In this document: positions 30,717 through 42,700 of the stretch, piece by piece | Numbering within the stretch: the first letter of the stretch is position 1 | Layout of the letters: the number at the start of each line of letters is the position of its first letter | Assembly (NCBI GenBank): GCA_004014935.1 | Contig: CP025321.1 | Location: forward strand, 2,356,001-2,420,000 | Direction: 5' to 3' | Source: Saccharomycopsis malanga | Lineage: Eukaryota > Ascomycota > Saccharomycetes > Ascoideales > Saccharomycopsidaceae | Length of the DNA: 64,000 nucleotides | The notes under the pieces: model-generated | What the model saw: the letters and a program-made list of their open reading frames with translations, nothing else | Databases searched by the model: none | What the model was told of the DNA's origin: nothing | Position numbers and translations under genes: made by a program

Positions 30717-33700
30717 ATGTCTTCGAAACTAGATATCAACCAACTATTAGACCAAACCACGGATGTGGATCCAGACATCCGGTATATGGCACTTAGTGAC
30801 ATTGACAAGGTACTTTCCAGTCAGCAAGCGGTGTTTGCGAATAATCCATATAAACTTGAATCAATTTCTAAAGTTTTAGTTTTGTCGCTTAGTGATAACA
30901 ATCCTGATGTTCAGAATCAAGCAGTGAAAAATTTCAAGTCTTTTGGGGCGGTGTTGAATGAGTCCAATATCTCTTTAATTGACAATGTGTTGAAGAGTTT
31001 ATTTAGTTTAGTGCAAAAGGATCAACAAAAGAAGAGCAATGATATTGCAATGACCAGCTCAATATTTACGATGGCATTACGATATTTTCTTCAGAATCTC
31101 AAAGCAACTAACAAGAAGTATAATTTGTCTCAATTGGTGGTGTCAATCATCTTTCCTTCGATTGTAGATCCCAGTATTCTGGTGATACCCTCCTTAGATT
31201 ATATTGAATTATTGTTTGATCTCATCAAGTTCAATGGTAGAGCTTTAAATGACTCACAGATAAACGACGCAATTGCGTTGTTGATCAATTCTTCATATAA
31301 ATCATATGGAGTCTTAAGTAGCAAGTCTGTAAACACACTTGCTCTATTGATTGACTTTTTGTCATTATCTCAGATGGAGAAAATCATCAATAATTCTTTT
31401 TTGGACTACGAGCGTATCCAGTCAAATAACCCTTCATTGAACAAGTTTCAAATTGAAAATATTCGTCTCAACATCTTGCTTAATTTGACTAAGACTAGAG
31501 GTGACAAGTTTGCTACCCAGTTCAAAGCAATTTTTCAAGTGTTAAAAGAAAATTTATTCTTGGAGAAGCTCCAAACTGATGATGATGTAGACATGGATAA
31601 TGACGACGATTCTAAAACAGACGAACTAAGAGACCTTTCGTTAAGTTGTATGGGTAATCTTGTTAGTTTATTAAATCCTTACATCAATGACGTTATTGGA
31701 TTCACTAAAAGCTTTTTAACATACGATCCATATACCATTGATGATGGTGAAGAGATTGAAGACGACCTTGAGTTTTCTGATGACGAATTTTATGACGATG
31801 ATGGTGATGATAACGATGACTTCAGTTGGAGGTTACGGAAACAATCTGCCAAGATATTGGGCGATTTAGTAGCTGAATCGGGGTCCGTGGTAAATCAATA
31901 TTTCGAGCGAGGAGTTGTTGACTTGTTAATTTCAAAGTTGAGCGATAGCAATGAAGCTGTTGTTGATGAGATTCTTTTCACTTTGAGTGGAATTTTGAAT
32001 AAAATTGAAGAGAGTAAAAATGAGACATTGTATATGGTATTTTACGGAAAGTTGGACAAATTCCTCAACTCTATTTCCAAAAATGTTGCGAAAGCCAAAA
32101 ATATAAATTCTTTGAACAATTTTTTGAAATTTGTTGCTTTACTTATCAATATTGCAGACAAAAGATTTACCTCTGAACATATCATTTCTATTTTGGATGC
32201 GGTTGATACTTTCAAATCAACATCTCCCAACTTTCAACTTGATAATGAACTCATTGATGTGTATACAACAATCTTTCAAAAACATAATTTGATTGGGATT
32301 GAAAGTAAAGTTGACTCTATTGCGTCTAATTTATTGATTGGAGTGTCTAATAATGTTAGAAACTCTTCCCTTGCTGCTTTGGACGCCTCTATCCATCTCG
32401 TTGACAATTTGTCTGTCCATCATATCAACTGGAAACAATTTTCTGGAGTTGAAAAGATTGTCAATGTTGCTATTGAGAAAGCCAGCAGTAAGAATTACGA
32501 CTCAGAATTGAGGGAAAAGTCAACCGAGTTTTTGATTAGAGTATTTGCATGTTTACAATTAGGACAAACTGAGATCTTACGTGTCATTAAAGACAATCTA
32601 ATGTATGATTTATTGAGCGAATCCACATTAAAGCAAGTCTCAAAGATTTTCAAAGGTCCCAATGACATACCAACAGATTGGTTGCGCGATTTGATTGATA
32701 TTTTGTTACATTTTATTGAGGCCAGTAATCTCAGAACTCAGGGAGGGGTTATTGCCGATTCGTTGGATGTTCTCCTTAGTATTGTAGAAAACCAACAGTT
32801 GGATAGAGACACTTTTGTTAAGACCATTGAAAGTTTGATCAACAAGACATTCGAACTGTCGAAACAAGACCAGACCAAACTACTTATCATTGGTGTTTCA
32901 TTGTCTCATTTAACCCAAGTCAACATCTCTTTGGTTGAACAGATTGTTGAGTTGATTCAAACTGGAATTACCAAAAAGAGTTTGGCTGATAATTCATACT
33001 CCTTGCTTTACATTACTAAGAACCTCACTCATAAAGTGGACGCCGAAAATCTTTATAACGAACTATTCGATGCTCATCAATATGAAAACCCTCTTATGGC
33101 AGAAGTATTGGGTACAGTTGCTGTCGAAGGACATCTTCATTCCAGGGTGGTTCAGGCAGAAAAATTGCTATTTAACAAAGTAGAAGACGTAAAACAATTG
33201 ACATTTGTCCTCAATTTCCTTGGGAATGTCTCCAAGTTCACCAAGCTCGATGTGGAATTGTCCAACTTTCTTGAATTGCTTCCACAATACGACGAGACAA
33301 TCCAGACTTGTATAGCCCAGAATGTAGGCAAATTCATTTCCCGAGACATAAACACTTACTTGCCACATATCCTAAAGACACTAAAATCGTCTAAATCAGA
33401 TGACGAGACATCGAAAACCCTCCGGTACTCGCTTTTGTTAGCCATCAAACAGGAATTAGATATCAAATACAACAAGTTGCTTGAGTTGTCATATGGTATC
33501 GAACGGCCAACTTTGGAAAGCTCTGCATTGATCAGTGATCAGAATGCTCTGAATATTTGGAAAGTCATTTTTGAAATCGAATCCAAAGAATCAGACCAGC
33601 TTCTTATCAATGAGTTGTCCATTGCTTCGGAAAGTTTGGCTCTCATTATATTGACTAACAAATCATTCATCACCCATCTTGACACTTATCTTGAACGCCA

Positions 33701-34496
33701 TCAATGGCCAAATGCTCTCAACTATCTAGTAATTAATGCCATCAAACAGCTTATTAACCAGGAATTTTTTAATACCACCGAAAGCAGAAAGTTTTTTCTT
33801 CAACCAAAGTTTGTTGAATTCATCAAATATAATTTGAACTTGGATATGATTGCTTTGAAACAAATCTCTTTGAACTTGATCTTGAGCATTTTCCATACCA
33901 GTTTCGAAGACCTTTTCACCGCTAATTTGGTTCAACACGAAATTCTTCCAATTATTTTGGTGGAATTGAAGCCAAGACAAGAATTCATCAGAAAATTGCA
34001 GATTGGACCTTTCAAACATAAAATCGATGACGGCGTGGAGTTAAGAAAAACTGCTTATGAGATCTTATTTACCATGCTATCCAATGAAAATATCGTAAAT
34101 GACACTGGAAGCGACTCTACTAAAAATATTTTGGCTGATATATTGAACCGCATTGTTGATTTTGGTTTGAAAGACACCAGCGAAATTATTTTGATCACGA
34201 ATTTAATGATCCAAAAGATTGTAAAGTTGCGTAACTTGGCAATTTTTCAATCTTCAGAACTCTTGGATTTGTTCATTTCTAGAAACAGCAAAATCTTCAA
34301 CAAAAAATTGAGCGACAAAGCGACAAAACAGCAGATTGAGGAACAAAAGGAAAACATTAAATCGTCTAGCAAATCTGTCAGTAAGATAAACAGAATTGTC
34401 CAGTCTCGTGAAGGTGAGCTTGACCCAGAAAACGTTAGAAAATGGCGGTCTTTCTTCCGAGACAATCTCCATGCGTTGGGATTGGACCAGGAGTAA
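30717..34496 (+). CDS. CAND1/TIP120 cullin exchange factor
   Basis: This is a 1,259-residue HEAT-repeat protein. CAND1 binds Cul1-Rbx1 and exchanges F-box substrate receptors of SCF ubiquitin ligases. The N-terminus has the expected start (LLDQTTDVDPDIRYMALSDI). Acidic insertions lie near 285-295 and 340-370, as in CAND1. The most diagnostic text is near the C-terminus: IGPFKHKIDDGVELRKTAYE, matching the human CAND1 GPFKHTVDDGL segment. The protein is helical throughout. S. cerevisiae retains only the shorter relative Lag2, so a full-length gene points to another yeast lineage. There is no intron and no signal for membrane or organelle targeting. Confidence 0.92.
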   Translation: MSSKLDINQLLDQTTDVDPDIRYMALSDIDKVLSSQQAVFANNPYKLESISKVLVLSLSDNNPDVQNQAVKNFKSFGAVLNESNISLIDNVLKSLFSLVQKDQQKKSNDIAMTSSIFTMALRYFLQNLKATNKKYNLSQLVVSIIFPSIVDPSILVIPSLDYIELLFDLIKFNGRALNDSQINDAIALLINSSYKSYGVLSSKSVNTLALLIDFLSLSQMEKIINNSFLDYERIQSNNPSLNKFQIENIRLNILLNLTKTRGDKFATQFKAIFQVLKENLFLEKLQTDDDVDMDNDDDSKTDELRDLSLSCMGNLVSLLNPYINDVIGFTKSFLTYDPYTIDDGEEIEDDLEFSDDEFYDDDGDDNDDFSWRLRKQSAKILGDLVAESGSVVNQYFERGVVDLLISKLSDSNEAVVDEILFTLSGILNKIEESKNETLYMVFYGKLDKFLNSISKNVAKAKNINSLNNFLKFVALLINIADKRFTSEHIISILDAVDTFKSTSPNFQLDNELIDVYTTIFQKHNLIGIESKVDSIASNLLIGVSNNVRNSSLAALDASIHLVDNLSVHHINWKQFSGVEKIVNVAIEKASSKNYDSELREKSTEFLIRVFACLQLGQTEILRVIKDNLMYDLLSESTLKQVSKIFKGPNDIPTDWLRDLIDILLHFIEASNLRTQGGVIADSLDVLLSIVENQQLDRDTFVKTIESLINKTFELSKQDQTKLLIIGVSLSHLTQVNISLVEQIVELIQTGITKKSLADNSYSLLYITKNLTHKVDAENLYNELFDAHQYENPLMAEVLGTVAVEGHLHSRVVQAEKLLFNKVEDVKQLTFVLNFLGNVSKFTKLDVELSNFLELLPQYDETIQTCIAQNVGKFISRDINTYLPHILKTLKSSKSDDETSKTLRYSLLLAIKQELDIKYNKLLELSYGIERPTLESSALISDQNALNIWKVIFEIESKESDQLLINELSIASESLALIILTNKSFITHLDTYLERHQWPNALNYLVINAIKQLINQEFFNTTESRKFFLQPKFVEFIKYNLNLDMIALKQISLNLILSIFHTSFEDLFTANLVQHEILPIILVELKPRQEFIRKLQIGPFKHKIDDGVELRKTAYEILFTMLSNENIVNDTGSDSTKNILADILNRIVDFGLKDTSEIILITNLMIQKIVKLRNLAIFQSSELLDLFISRNSKIFNKKLSDKATKQQIEEQKENIKSSSKSVSKINRIVQSREGELDPENVRKWRSFFRDNLHALGLDQE

Positions 34497-35815
34497 AATA
34501 AACCTTTGCTATTCAAAATATATGTATTTGCTAAGGCGTATAATTCTTCAATTTTTGTAATGATTGTTTTTCTCAGTTGTATCTCTTGAATTTTTCGTAA
34601 TGACCAGTGCTTGCTACTCTAAGCACATCTCTTCAACGTATTTTCTGAAGATGCATTGTTGAGCATTTGAATGAACTGATAACCAGTGATGAACAATTTG
34701 CTCGATTGCTTGATAGCCTGTATCAGTTTTGAAAGAATTATTGAAGCACTTTACTTAAAAAACTGATGTGATCATCCATGGGGTTTTTTAATTAGTGTAT
34801 CATACTTTTAAGCTCCAGATACTTCATAACTTTTAGTGTAAGCTATAATACGCTAGTGCAATCTAATGAAAAATAATTTTACAGATTCAAATACAGCTTG
34901 TTACAAGTTTTAGTCCACAGTATACCAAATCTCAGATCAGACCTAACATATGGTTGAAATAGACTATTGATCATAAATAATATTAGTGTGTAGGATAATA
35001 CGCCTTTTTGGGAACTAGATGTAAACGTGTGTGACATGGTTTTATCTCTTTACTGGAAAATATTGGCACGCTATAGTGTCCTATAGCAAATGACGCATCA
35101 AAACAAATTGTCGCTGTTATGGCTAAAAGGCTGTTACCATTTGATTGTCTATAGACTTTGTAACGCGAATGTTTTGATTTGTAGAGTAGAATATTGACCA
35201 TCATCACGATTCATGCCTAATTGATATGATTCAAGATAAATATTCCAAGACAATCAGTATGCCATTCTCAAAAGTTTACAACAAGACCCAGCTACTTTAC
35301 GAGGACCCAAACAATGATATGTTATGGGTTTCTTGGTCACTTTTTTAGGGTCTTGGTTTACTCCTTTAGCATATCCTAATTTATGGGTCCGTCCATTGAC
35401 GTACCGGAAAGCTTACCTATACGGCAACTTCCGACCAAATAGAGCTTTTAACTATGATTAGTATCACGTGACTGTTTGACTGATAGTACGTAGTTAAGCA
35501 CAACTTCCGGGGGCACCAACTTTTTTGCAATTACCGGGAAGAAGCAAGGCCCAACATGCGTACTGTTTAGTGGGATGCCCGAGTCCAAAAGCTTGGGAGC
35601 TAACAATCAATGAATGGATCCATTGTGTGGCTTTTCCAAATGTGTTTTTTTGGTAAATCTTGTAATGTTCGTTGAGGGTATATATCTACGCTTTATGGCA
35701 CATGAGGTTTTAAAGTTTTGTATGGTTTTATTGTAATTTAAAAATCACATCTTTCAAACTATCATAACTAAGATTTATATATCCATCTATTAGCTATATT
35801 GGCCACTTGAACATT
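34497..35815. other. Intergenic region with a CACGTG site
   Basis: This 1.3-kb spacer has no supportable ORF. The downstream 400 bp contain an E-box-type ATCACGTGAC (about 35462-35471), which could bind Cbf1-type factors, and repeated ACTTCCG elements. TATA-like sequences lie close to the GPI-protein ATG. Confidence 0.5.
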
Positions 35816-36421
35816 ATGAAATACTCTTTATTGTTGGCCACTGTGACTTGTATGCTCGCGTCTTCTGTCGCTGCTGAAGACCATACTACTCTGGTTATTA
35901 CTTCGGCAAGTTCAACTACTACACATACCATCATCACCACCATCACCAGAAACCGTAAAGAGGCCAGTATCAGCTCTACTACTTCTTCTCCGTCCCTGTC
36001 AGTTTCATCAACATCTTCTTCATCAGTTTCATCTTCATCAGTTCCATCCTCAACTGCACCAGCTACTTCTTCTTCTTCTACTACTACTTCTTCTTCCTCT
36101 TCGTTATCATCTGTTTTATCCTCCTCTCCAGATCCTTCGGCCCACACATCTTCAGTCATCAGTACATCAATCAGTAGCGTCTTATCAACCGCCAACTCCT
36201 CTTCTGCTGCTACGACTTCCAGTTACTCTGGTTCTACTGGAGGTGGTGCTATCCAAGCTGTCAAAAGCAAAAACTCCAGCACCATTTCATCAGCTGCTGG
36301 CTCAGTTGGTATTTCCAACTCAAGTTCTAACAAGACTTCATCCCATAAAAACAACGCAGCAACTGCCCAAGGCTCACAAGCTTTTATGGCATTGGCAATT
36401 GCAGCAGTTGCATTCTTGTAA
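35816..36421 (+). CDS. Ser/Thr-rich GPI-anchored cell-wall protein 1
   Basis: This is a 201-residue secreted mannoprotein-type sequence. It has a signal peptide (MKYSLLLATVTCMLASSVAA, cleavage after residue 20) and a Ser/Thr-dominated middle suited to O-mannosylation. It ends in a hydrophobic tail (AFMALAIAAVAFL) after Asn/Ala/Gly residues, the layout of a GPI attachment signal. The start is the ATG at 35816; a TTG three codons upstream is not used. It probably contributes to wall structure or adhesion. The low-complexity body hides any specific family. One CTG codon sits within a Ser run. Confidence 0.88.
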   Translation: MKYSLLLATVTCMLASSVAAEDHTTLVITSASSTTTHTIITTITRNRKEASISSTTSSPSLSVSSTSSSSVSSSSVPSSTAPATSSSSTTTSSSSSLSSVLSSSPDPSAHTSSVISTSISSVLSTANSSSAATTSSYSGSTGGGAIQAVKSKNSSTISSAAGSVGISNSSSNKTSSHKNNAATAQGSQAFMALAIAAVAFL

Positions 36422-36797
36422 GGAAACTACAATTTCTCTTCTTCATTATTTGCCACTTCTTTATTTGTTTTATTAAATTTTAGATTTTAGTTTTTGTTTC
36501 CTGTTTTAGAATTGTCACCAATAGACTTTTTGCTCCATTCGATGATATTTGTAAGAGTTTTATTGTTAGACAAAGCAAAAAAGCTGTAATATAATATTAT
36601 TCTACATGAATAGATATACTTGTGGCATAATATTACTTCACATGGATACTTACTAATTATCAGCCAAAGACTATTACATACTCCATTAATAACTAGTATG
36701 AGTTTACAATCATTAAACATGAAACAAATTGTATTATTAAAAAATAAAAACAAAAAACACAAGCGAAAAGACAAAAAAAAACAACGCTAAATAACAA
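36422..36797. other. Convergent 3' region of the GPI gene and ACC1
   Basis: AT-rich sequence with T-rich and A-rich stretches on the appropriate strands, consistent with two opposing 3' ends. No other feature is seen. Confidence 0.5.
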
Positions 36798-39700
36798 TCA
36801 AGTGCTTGACAAATGCTTGGCAAGCTTTTCTCGTTCTTCAGAAGATAACAAATGTAACATTTCACTGAGAGCGGTGACAGTCTCGCCTCTGTCAGCTCTC
36901 AAAGTTTCGGCCAAAGTTTGGCGAATGGCTTCGTTTTTCAAGGAACTGATGTAACCATTCAATTTTGAATGGTTAGCCTCGATCCATTCTGCGACATGTC
37001 TGTCATTGTCGTAGTCCAAGGAAGGAGGGTAGTTGGATCTCAATCTGCTGATTCTTTCCAATCTGGAGGAAGCCTTGAGATGTTTTCCAATGGCGTTCAA
37101 ATACAAGTTTTCGTTCAACAAACGTCTGATTCTCCAATAAAAGTATCTTCTAGAGTTTTCCCAAGTCAACGACTTTTTGATAATGTTTTTCTGCTCAATA
37201 ATCTCTGATCTGTCGTGCAAATCGGCAAATTGGATAGCAATTTGGTGATAAATGCTCAACAACTTGGACTGTCTGGCGGCCAACTCTGAGTTCAACTTTT
37301 GGATTTCTTGTGGGGTCAAATCTTTGTTTTCCAACTTTTTCTTCAATTCAGCATACTTAGGATCCAATCTGGCCATGGTTTTGATCAATTTTTCTTTTCT
37401 AAACTTGATGGACACCAAGCCTTCAGGTTCCAAGATGTTGTGTCTTGCGTCGACGTCTGAATACATTTCAATAAAGTCCTCGTTGATAGTAGGATCGAGA
37501 ACAACCCAGGAACCGCCACGAAGCTCTCCGGTAGGCGGAATGTAAATGAAAATAGGCTGTTTGTAATCTGTCAACGCGTCCACGATCATGGAGCCGTATT
37601 TCAACACCTCGTTGAACATGTCACGCTGTCCTCCAGAGAAGCCTCTCCAGTTAGCCAAGATCATCAATGGCAACTGCTCACCATGGTTGAAATCCTTAAT
37701 GGCCTGTGCGGTCTTGAAAGCCGAGTTTGGATACCACACCTGGCCAGCTTCACTGATGACGGTTTCAATGGAATCGCTATTAGCAGGATCGGCGGGGATG
37801 ACGCTTTGGATGGAACGCACTTCCACAGCAACAACACCAAATGGGATTCCGTGCAACCGAGCACGTCCTGTAACTACTGTCTGAGCCCAACCACCTAACG
37901 ACTCTACAAAAGAGCCTCGGTCAAAAATACCACTTTCATAATGACCGTCAACCTCGCGGCCCGTAATCAACCATCTACAGTCATATGGCTCTTGCAGAGG
38001 TGGGTAATAATCCACATCACGATCCCAAGAGTCACCGTTAGGGATGACAGGCAAAGGCGCGTCACGTTTTGCTGGCACGTAAGCCAACCATTCCATGATT
38101 TTGAGCACTCCATTAAGGTCGTCAGACGCCACTTGATGAGTCACACCGTTGCGGTACATGACAGACGTTCCACCCAACTGCAAATTAGACAGGTATACTT
38201 CTTTACCTAACAACTTATTGATTGCAGGAGCACCTGTCAAAATGATTGGCTGGCCTTCAACTTGGATCGCACGTTGACCCAAACGTACTAAATAAGCACC
38301 AATACCAACGGATCTTGCCGTGACCAAAGTAACAGTGAAAATGTCACGGTAGGCGCGCGACGTGGCCCCAGCAATCAAACCAGAGCCACGCAACGCCTCC
38401 ACGCCCGAATTGTCACTGCTGATAGCCTTGATGACGTGGCGGCGTTCGCCGTCAACAGAAACTGTCTCTGTAAGCACTTGTGTGGTGTTGCTCTTCTCCA
38501 CAGCGGTCTTTCCGGCGTCATCTAGATACAAGTACTCAAACCCTTTCTCAGGCTTGGCGCCATGGTTCCATGCCACTTTGAACAAGGCTGCCAAGTCATC
38601 TGCCAATCCAATGCGCGCACCAGAGTTGGCCGAAAGATACACACGTGGCACACCAAGTTTCCGTGCAAGTTCCGTGACCTTGTAAAAGAACAAATCCTCC
38701 TGTGGTCCGAAAGAACCAATCTTGAAAGTGATGTCATTAGCAACAATAATGAATTGACGGCCCTTTGGACATTCTGGCGTCTTGGCCGTAACCAAAAACG
38801 CCACCATGCCAATCTGATTAGCACCAGCCTCGCGTGTGATCTCAATCACATTTGATCCGTCAAAAATCAATTCCTGGTACCCGAAAAACCCTTCTGGGAT
38901 TTTAGCTCCAGGCGCCAACAGCTTCCATTGAAGCAAAATTGCCTGACGGAACAATTCTGGAAAGTCGTACACATACGAGGTTCCAAGAACATGAGCCAAA
39001 TAACGCTTTGGTTGAAGAAACTCCTTGCCACTGTAAGGCTCCGCAATACGGCGCAAGTGCATCAGACCCGGCTGGTTGCCGACCGATTTGAAAATCAAGT
39101 CGCCTTGCCCATTTCTAACCTCTTGGTAAATCTCACTCTTAACTACATAGCCACTTACATTGGTTATAAGAGCACGGATAGGGTACGGGCTACCGTTCCG
39201 GTCGGTGCATGTGATCCGGATTTCCGCCGCAGTGACGCGGAGTCGCCACAATCTGCGACCGAACCGTTCTAGGAAGCCGCCGAATGCGTTTTCAACATCA
39301 TCTGGAGTAACGTTGAACACGGCACTGAAGTTGATAAAGATGTGGTTAAGGTCGGAATCACTGAGATCCAACACACTCAAACTGTCAAGGATATCGGTCA
39401 TTAAACGGTTGGCCTCCGAGGTTAAATAATCCGCAGTGGAAATGTCGTCTCTGATCCGGCCGGTACGGATGATGCCGCGTGTGAAATAGCGCTTGTCGGC
39501 ACTCGAGTTTTTTCCGACCGCCTCGTAAATGTGAATGTTGCGGTTTGCTGTGAACACAGGCCGGATATTGAAGTTCGACAACCGGTCCAACTCCAACTGG
39601 AATGCCATGGAAGGTTCAATGTTCCGGATCGTTTCGTCCTCTGCGTAATTAGGTCCGCGGAATGTAAAATACTTTGGATAGGACCCGGCGGTGTCGGAGA

Positions 39701-42700
39701 CAACAAAGGTAATACGACGTATGGCGGCGGAAACCAAATCCTCGGTGAAATCACGGAGCAATTCGGCAATGCGGTCAAGAACCTCGGCATCGGACATTCC
39801 CAAAGTGTCATGAATAAATAAATTGGCCACATTTGTCAACACCGCAGATGGTGCCGAATTAGTCCGATTCGGAATTGGCCCGTCAACACGGGCTGGAGCA
39901 ATATTGTTCTTCGGCAATAATTCCAATGATTTGATAAGACTTTCTTCCAAATCGTCAATGGTTGGAACAGGCGCCAAAACACCGCTCCGGACAGGTTGTT
40001 GAGCGTTACTCTCTACAACAAACGACAAGTCGGACACGGAGGCGGCACGGACCATGGAAGCGGCGCCGGCAGACTTAGTGGTGTTTGCAAGGTCCAACAA
40101 CTGGAAATCCCACTTAAGAATAGGTGTGGCGCCGTCAACAACATGATAAGCAATGTCGCGGATGTGATAATTACGATAGGAGCGACGGATATACACCTCG
40201 GCGGCGGCCAAGGCGACATACGGGTCTCTGTGGTTCAAAAACTGGGTCAAAACGTCAAAAACAACGTATTTGGAGTCGATGATGTCGCGCAAAACGTTTA
40301 ATTGCGGTTTTTTGTGGGTAACGCCGATTTCCCCGTACCGAGTCTCGGCCACGGAGGACCGCAAAATGTATTCGAGTTGATCGGTCCGTTCTTTCACCGA
40401 TGGCAAGGAGCATTGGATTAAGATTTCGCGGGCTTTGATAGCAACTTTTGCGGAAGATTTTGATTCCAACTCCGAAAGAAGTTTCAAAGCTGGTCTCAAA
40501 CCGGCAATAACGGCGGAGTTTTCACGGCATTCAGCGGCATAACGAGATAAGAGTTCGGAGATGAGAGCATTTTTACCCAATTTTCCGGAATGAGATCTAG
40601 CCAAGCCTAGAACGGTTTTATTGTCGCTGTTGGAGCGGAGACCAAGCAAAGCGGTGCTCATGGACTGTTTGTCGAAAAGCTTTTCAATAGTGTAGTAATT
40701 GTTTAGCAAATCACGGATGGTTGTCAACTCGTTATCTAGTAAGGACAGATAATACTTATCGACGACCTGAACTAGAGGTTCAGCGGCGGTGCTGAGCTCG
40801 GAATTATCTTTTGTATGTTTCAACAAGGTTGCTTTAAGAGTGCGGGCCGGGAATTTCATGGAGCCAAGGGATTTCTCAATGATTGAGGACAATTTGGCAG
40901 CAAGCAGTTCACCCAAACGAGACTCTAGTGAAGAAAACAAGGCTTTCCATTCACTGTAGGGCAAAGTTGGGTCACGCAATATAGAAATCAAGTCAGAAAC
41001 GGTTTGTTTCATTATCAAACCGTTATCGTAGCCAAGAAGAATGTTTTCCAACACCAACAAGCAAGTTTTGAACTTGTAAATAGGTTTAGTTCCAGCAACC
41101 ACAGCAGGGCCTTGATCAGCAATGGTTCCTTCAAAGACCAGAGCATGTTTGACTTTAGAAGGATCATCAAGGGCCAAAACAGCCAAAATATCACCGCCAT
41201 CAACGGTGGAACCCGGCTGTTTTAGCAATTGGATTACGCCGTCTTCAGAAGCACTTAAAGAAACAACCATCTTCATGACTTCGATTTGGGCAAAGTTGTC
41301 ACCTGCGCAAACATGATCGCCGTTTTCTACTAGGTATTTGATCAATTTACCAGGAGACGGAGTACGTAATTGGGTAGGATCGTTCTCGACCTCCAATTGG
41401 CACGTTTTGCCGTCAATCAACAAGCGTGTAGCCTGGGGCTCCTCTACATAGTAAACAGTGTGTGACTTGCCGCCAATGGACATCAACAAGCCGCCATCGC
41501 TCAAAGGTTTGGCCTCGACATCGATGTTCAGCCCGTTGATAAACACTTTGAAGCTGGCCTCTGAGGTCTGCACACAGGTGAACTTGAACTTCTCCTGGTT
41601 ATAGATGAACTCCACGGGATAAATGGTCTTCAATAAACTTTTATCAGGAACCTGGCCCTTATCTAACTGGGTGTTGAACTCGACAATTGAGTTTGAGTAT
41701 TCAATGTAAGCCTTGGTGACGGCACCACAGAGAATTGCTAGCGATTTGTTTGGTTTTTCGCTGGTGACTTTTTTGGAAATCAAGTCGTCCAACCAGCCAG
41801 TAGTGATTGTATTATTTTCAAACTCTGATGTTTCCAACAACTTGATCAAATACTCAACGGTGGTTTTGAACTCACCTCGGATGCTCAACTCCTTGAGTGC
41901 TACAACCATGTGTTTTCTGCTCTCCTCTCTGTTTTCGCCGTATGCGAAAATATGGCCAAACTGGGAATCGCTGAAGGAATGGATGGTTCCGTTTTCGGAC
42001 AAACTGAAGTAACCCCACACATTCTTGGACGTGCTGAGGTCCAACTTGTAGATGCGGCCGCCCTTGGGTTTGAAGCCGTTGTCGGGGTCTTCGGAGGTGA
42101 TTCTACAAGCTGTGGTGTGTCCCTTTGGTTTAGGGATCCGCTGTGTCTTGTGGGACTCCTTGGAACTGAAATCAAAGTCGATCAAGGACTTGGAATGCGG
42201 GTCCAAGCCGTACAAGAGCCGAATGTCGCGGATAAAGTGCAACGGAAGCCCCATAGCAATCTGCAACTGCGCAGCGGGCAAATTCACTCCGCTGACCATC
42301 TCGGAGGTCGGATGCTCGACTTGCAACCGAGGGTTTAGCTCCAAAAAGTAGAACTTGTTGTCGGCATGCGAGTACAAATACTCAATGGTGCCGGCAGACA
42401 CATAGCCGACCAAGTTGCCCAACCGCACGGCGGCCTTCTCCATCTGCTGGAACGTCTCTGGCGGAACAATGGTCACGGGGGCCTCCTCGATGATCTTCTG
42501 GTGGCGTCTCTGGACAGAACAGTCGCGTCCAAACAATGAAATGGTGTTATTGTACTGGTCCGACAAGATCTGGACCTCAATATGTCTGGCATTGCCAGCC
42601 AACTTCATGATAAATATAGGCGACCCCGGAATCTCATGCGCAGCCTGCTCATAGAGCTCTACAAAGTCGTCGGCATTGTCTACCTTACGGATGCCCTTTC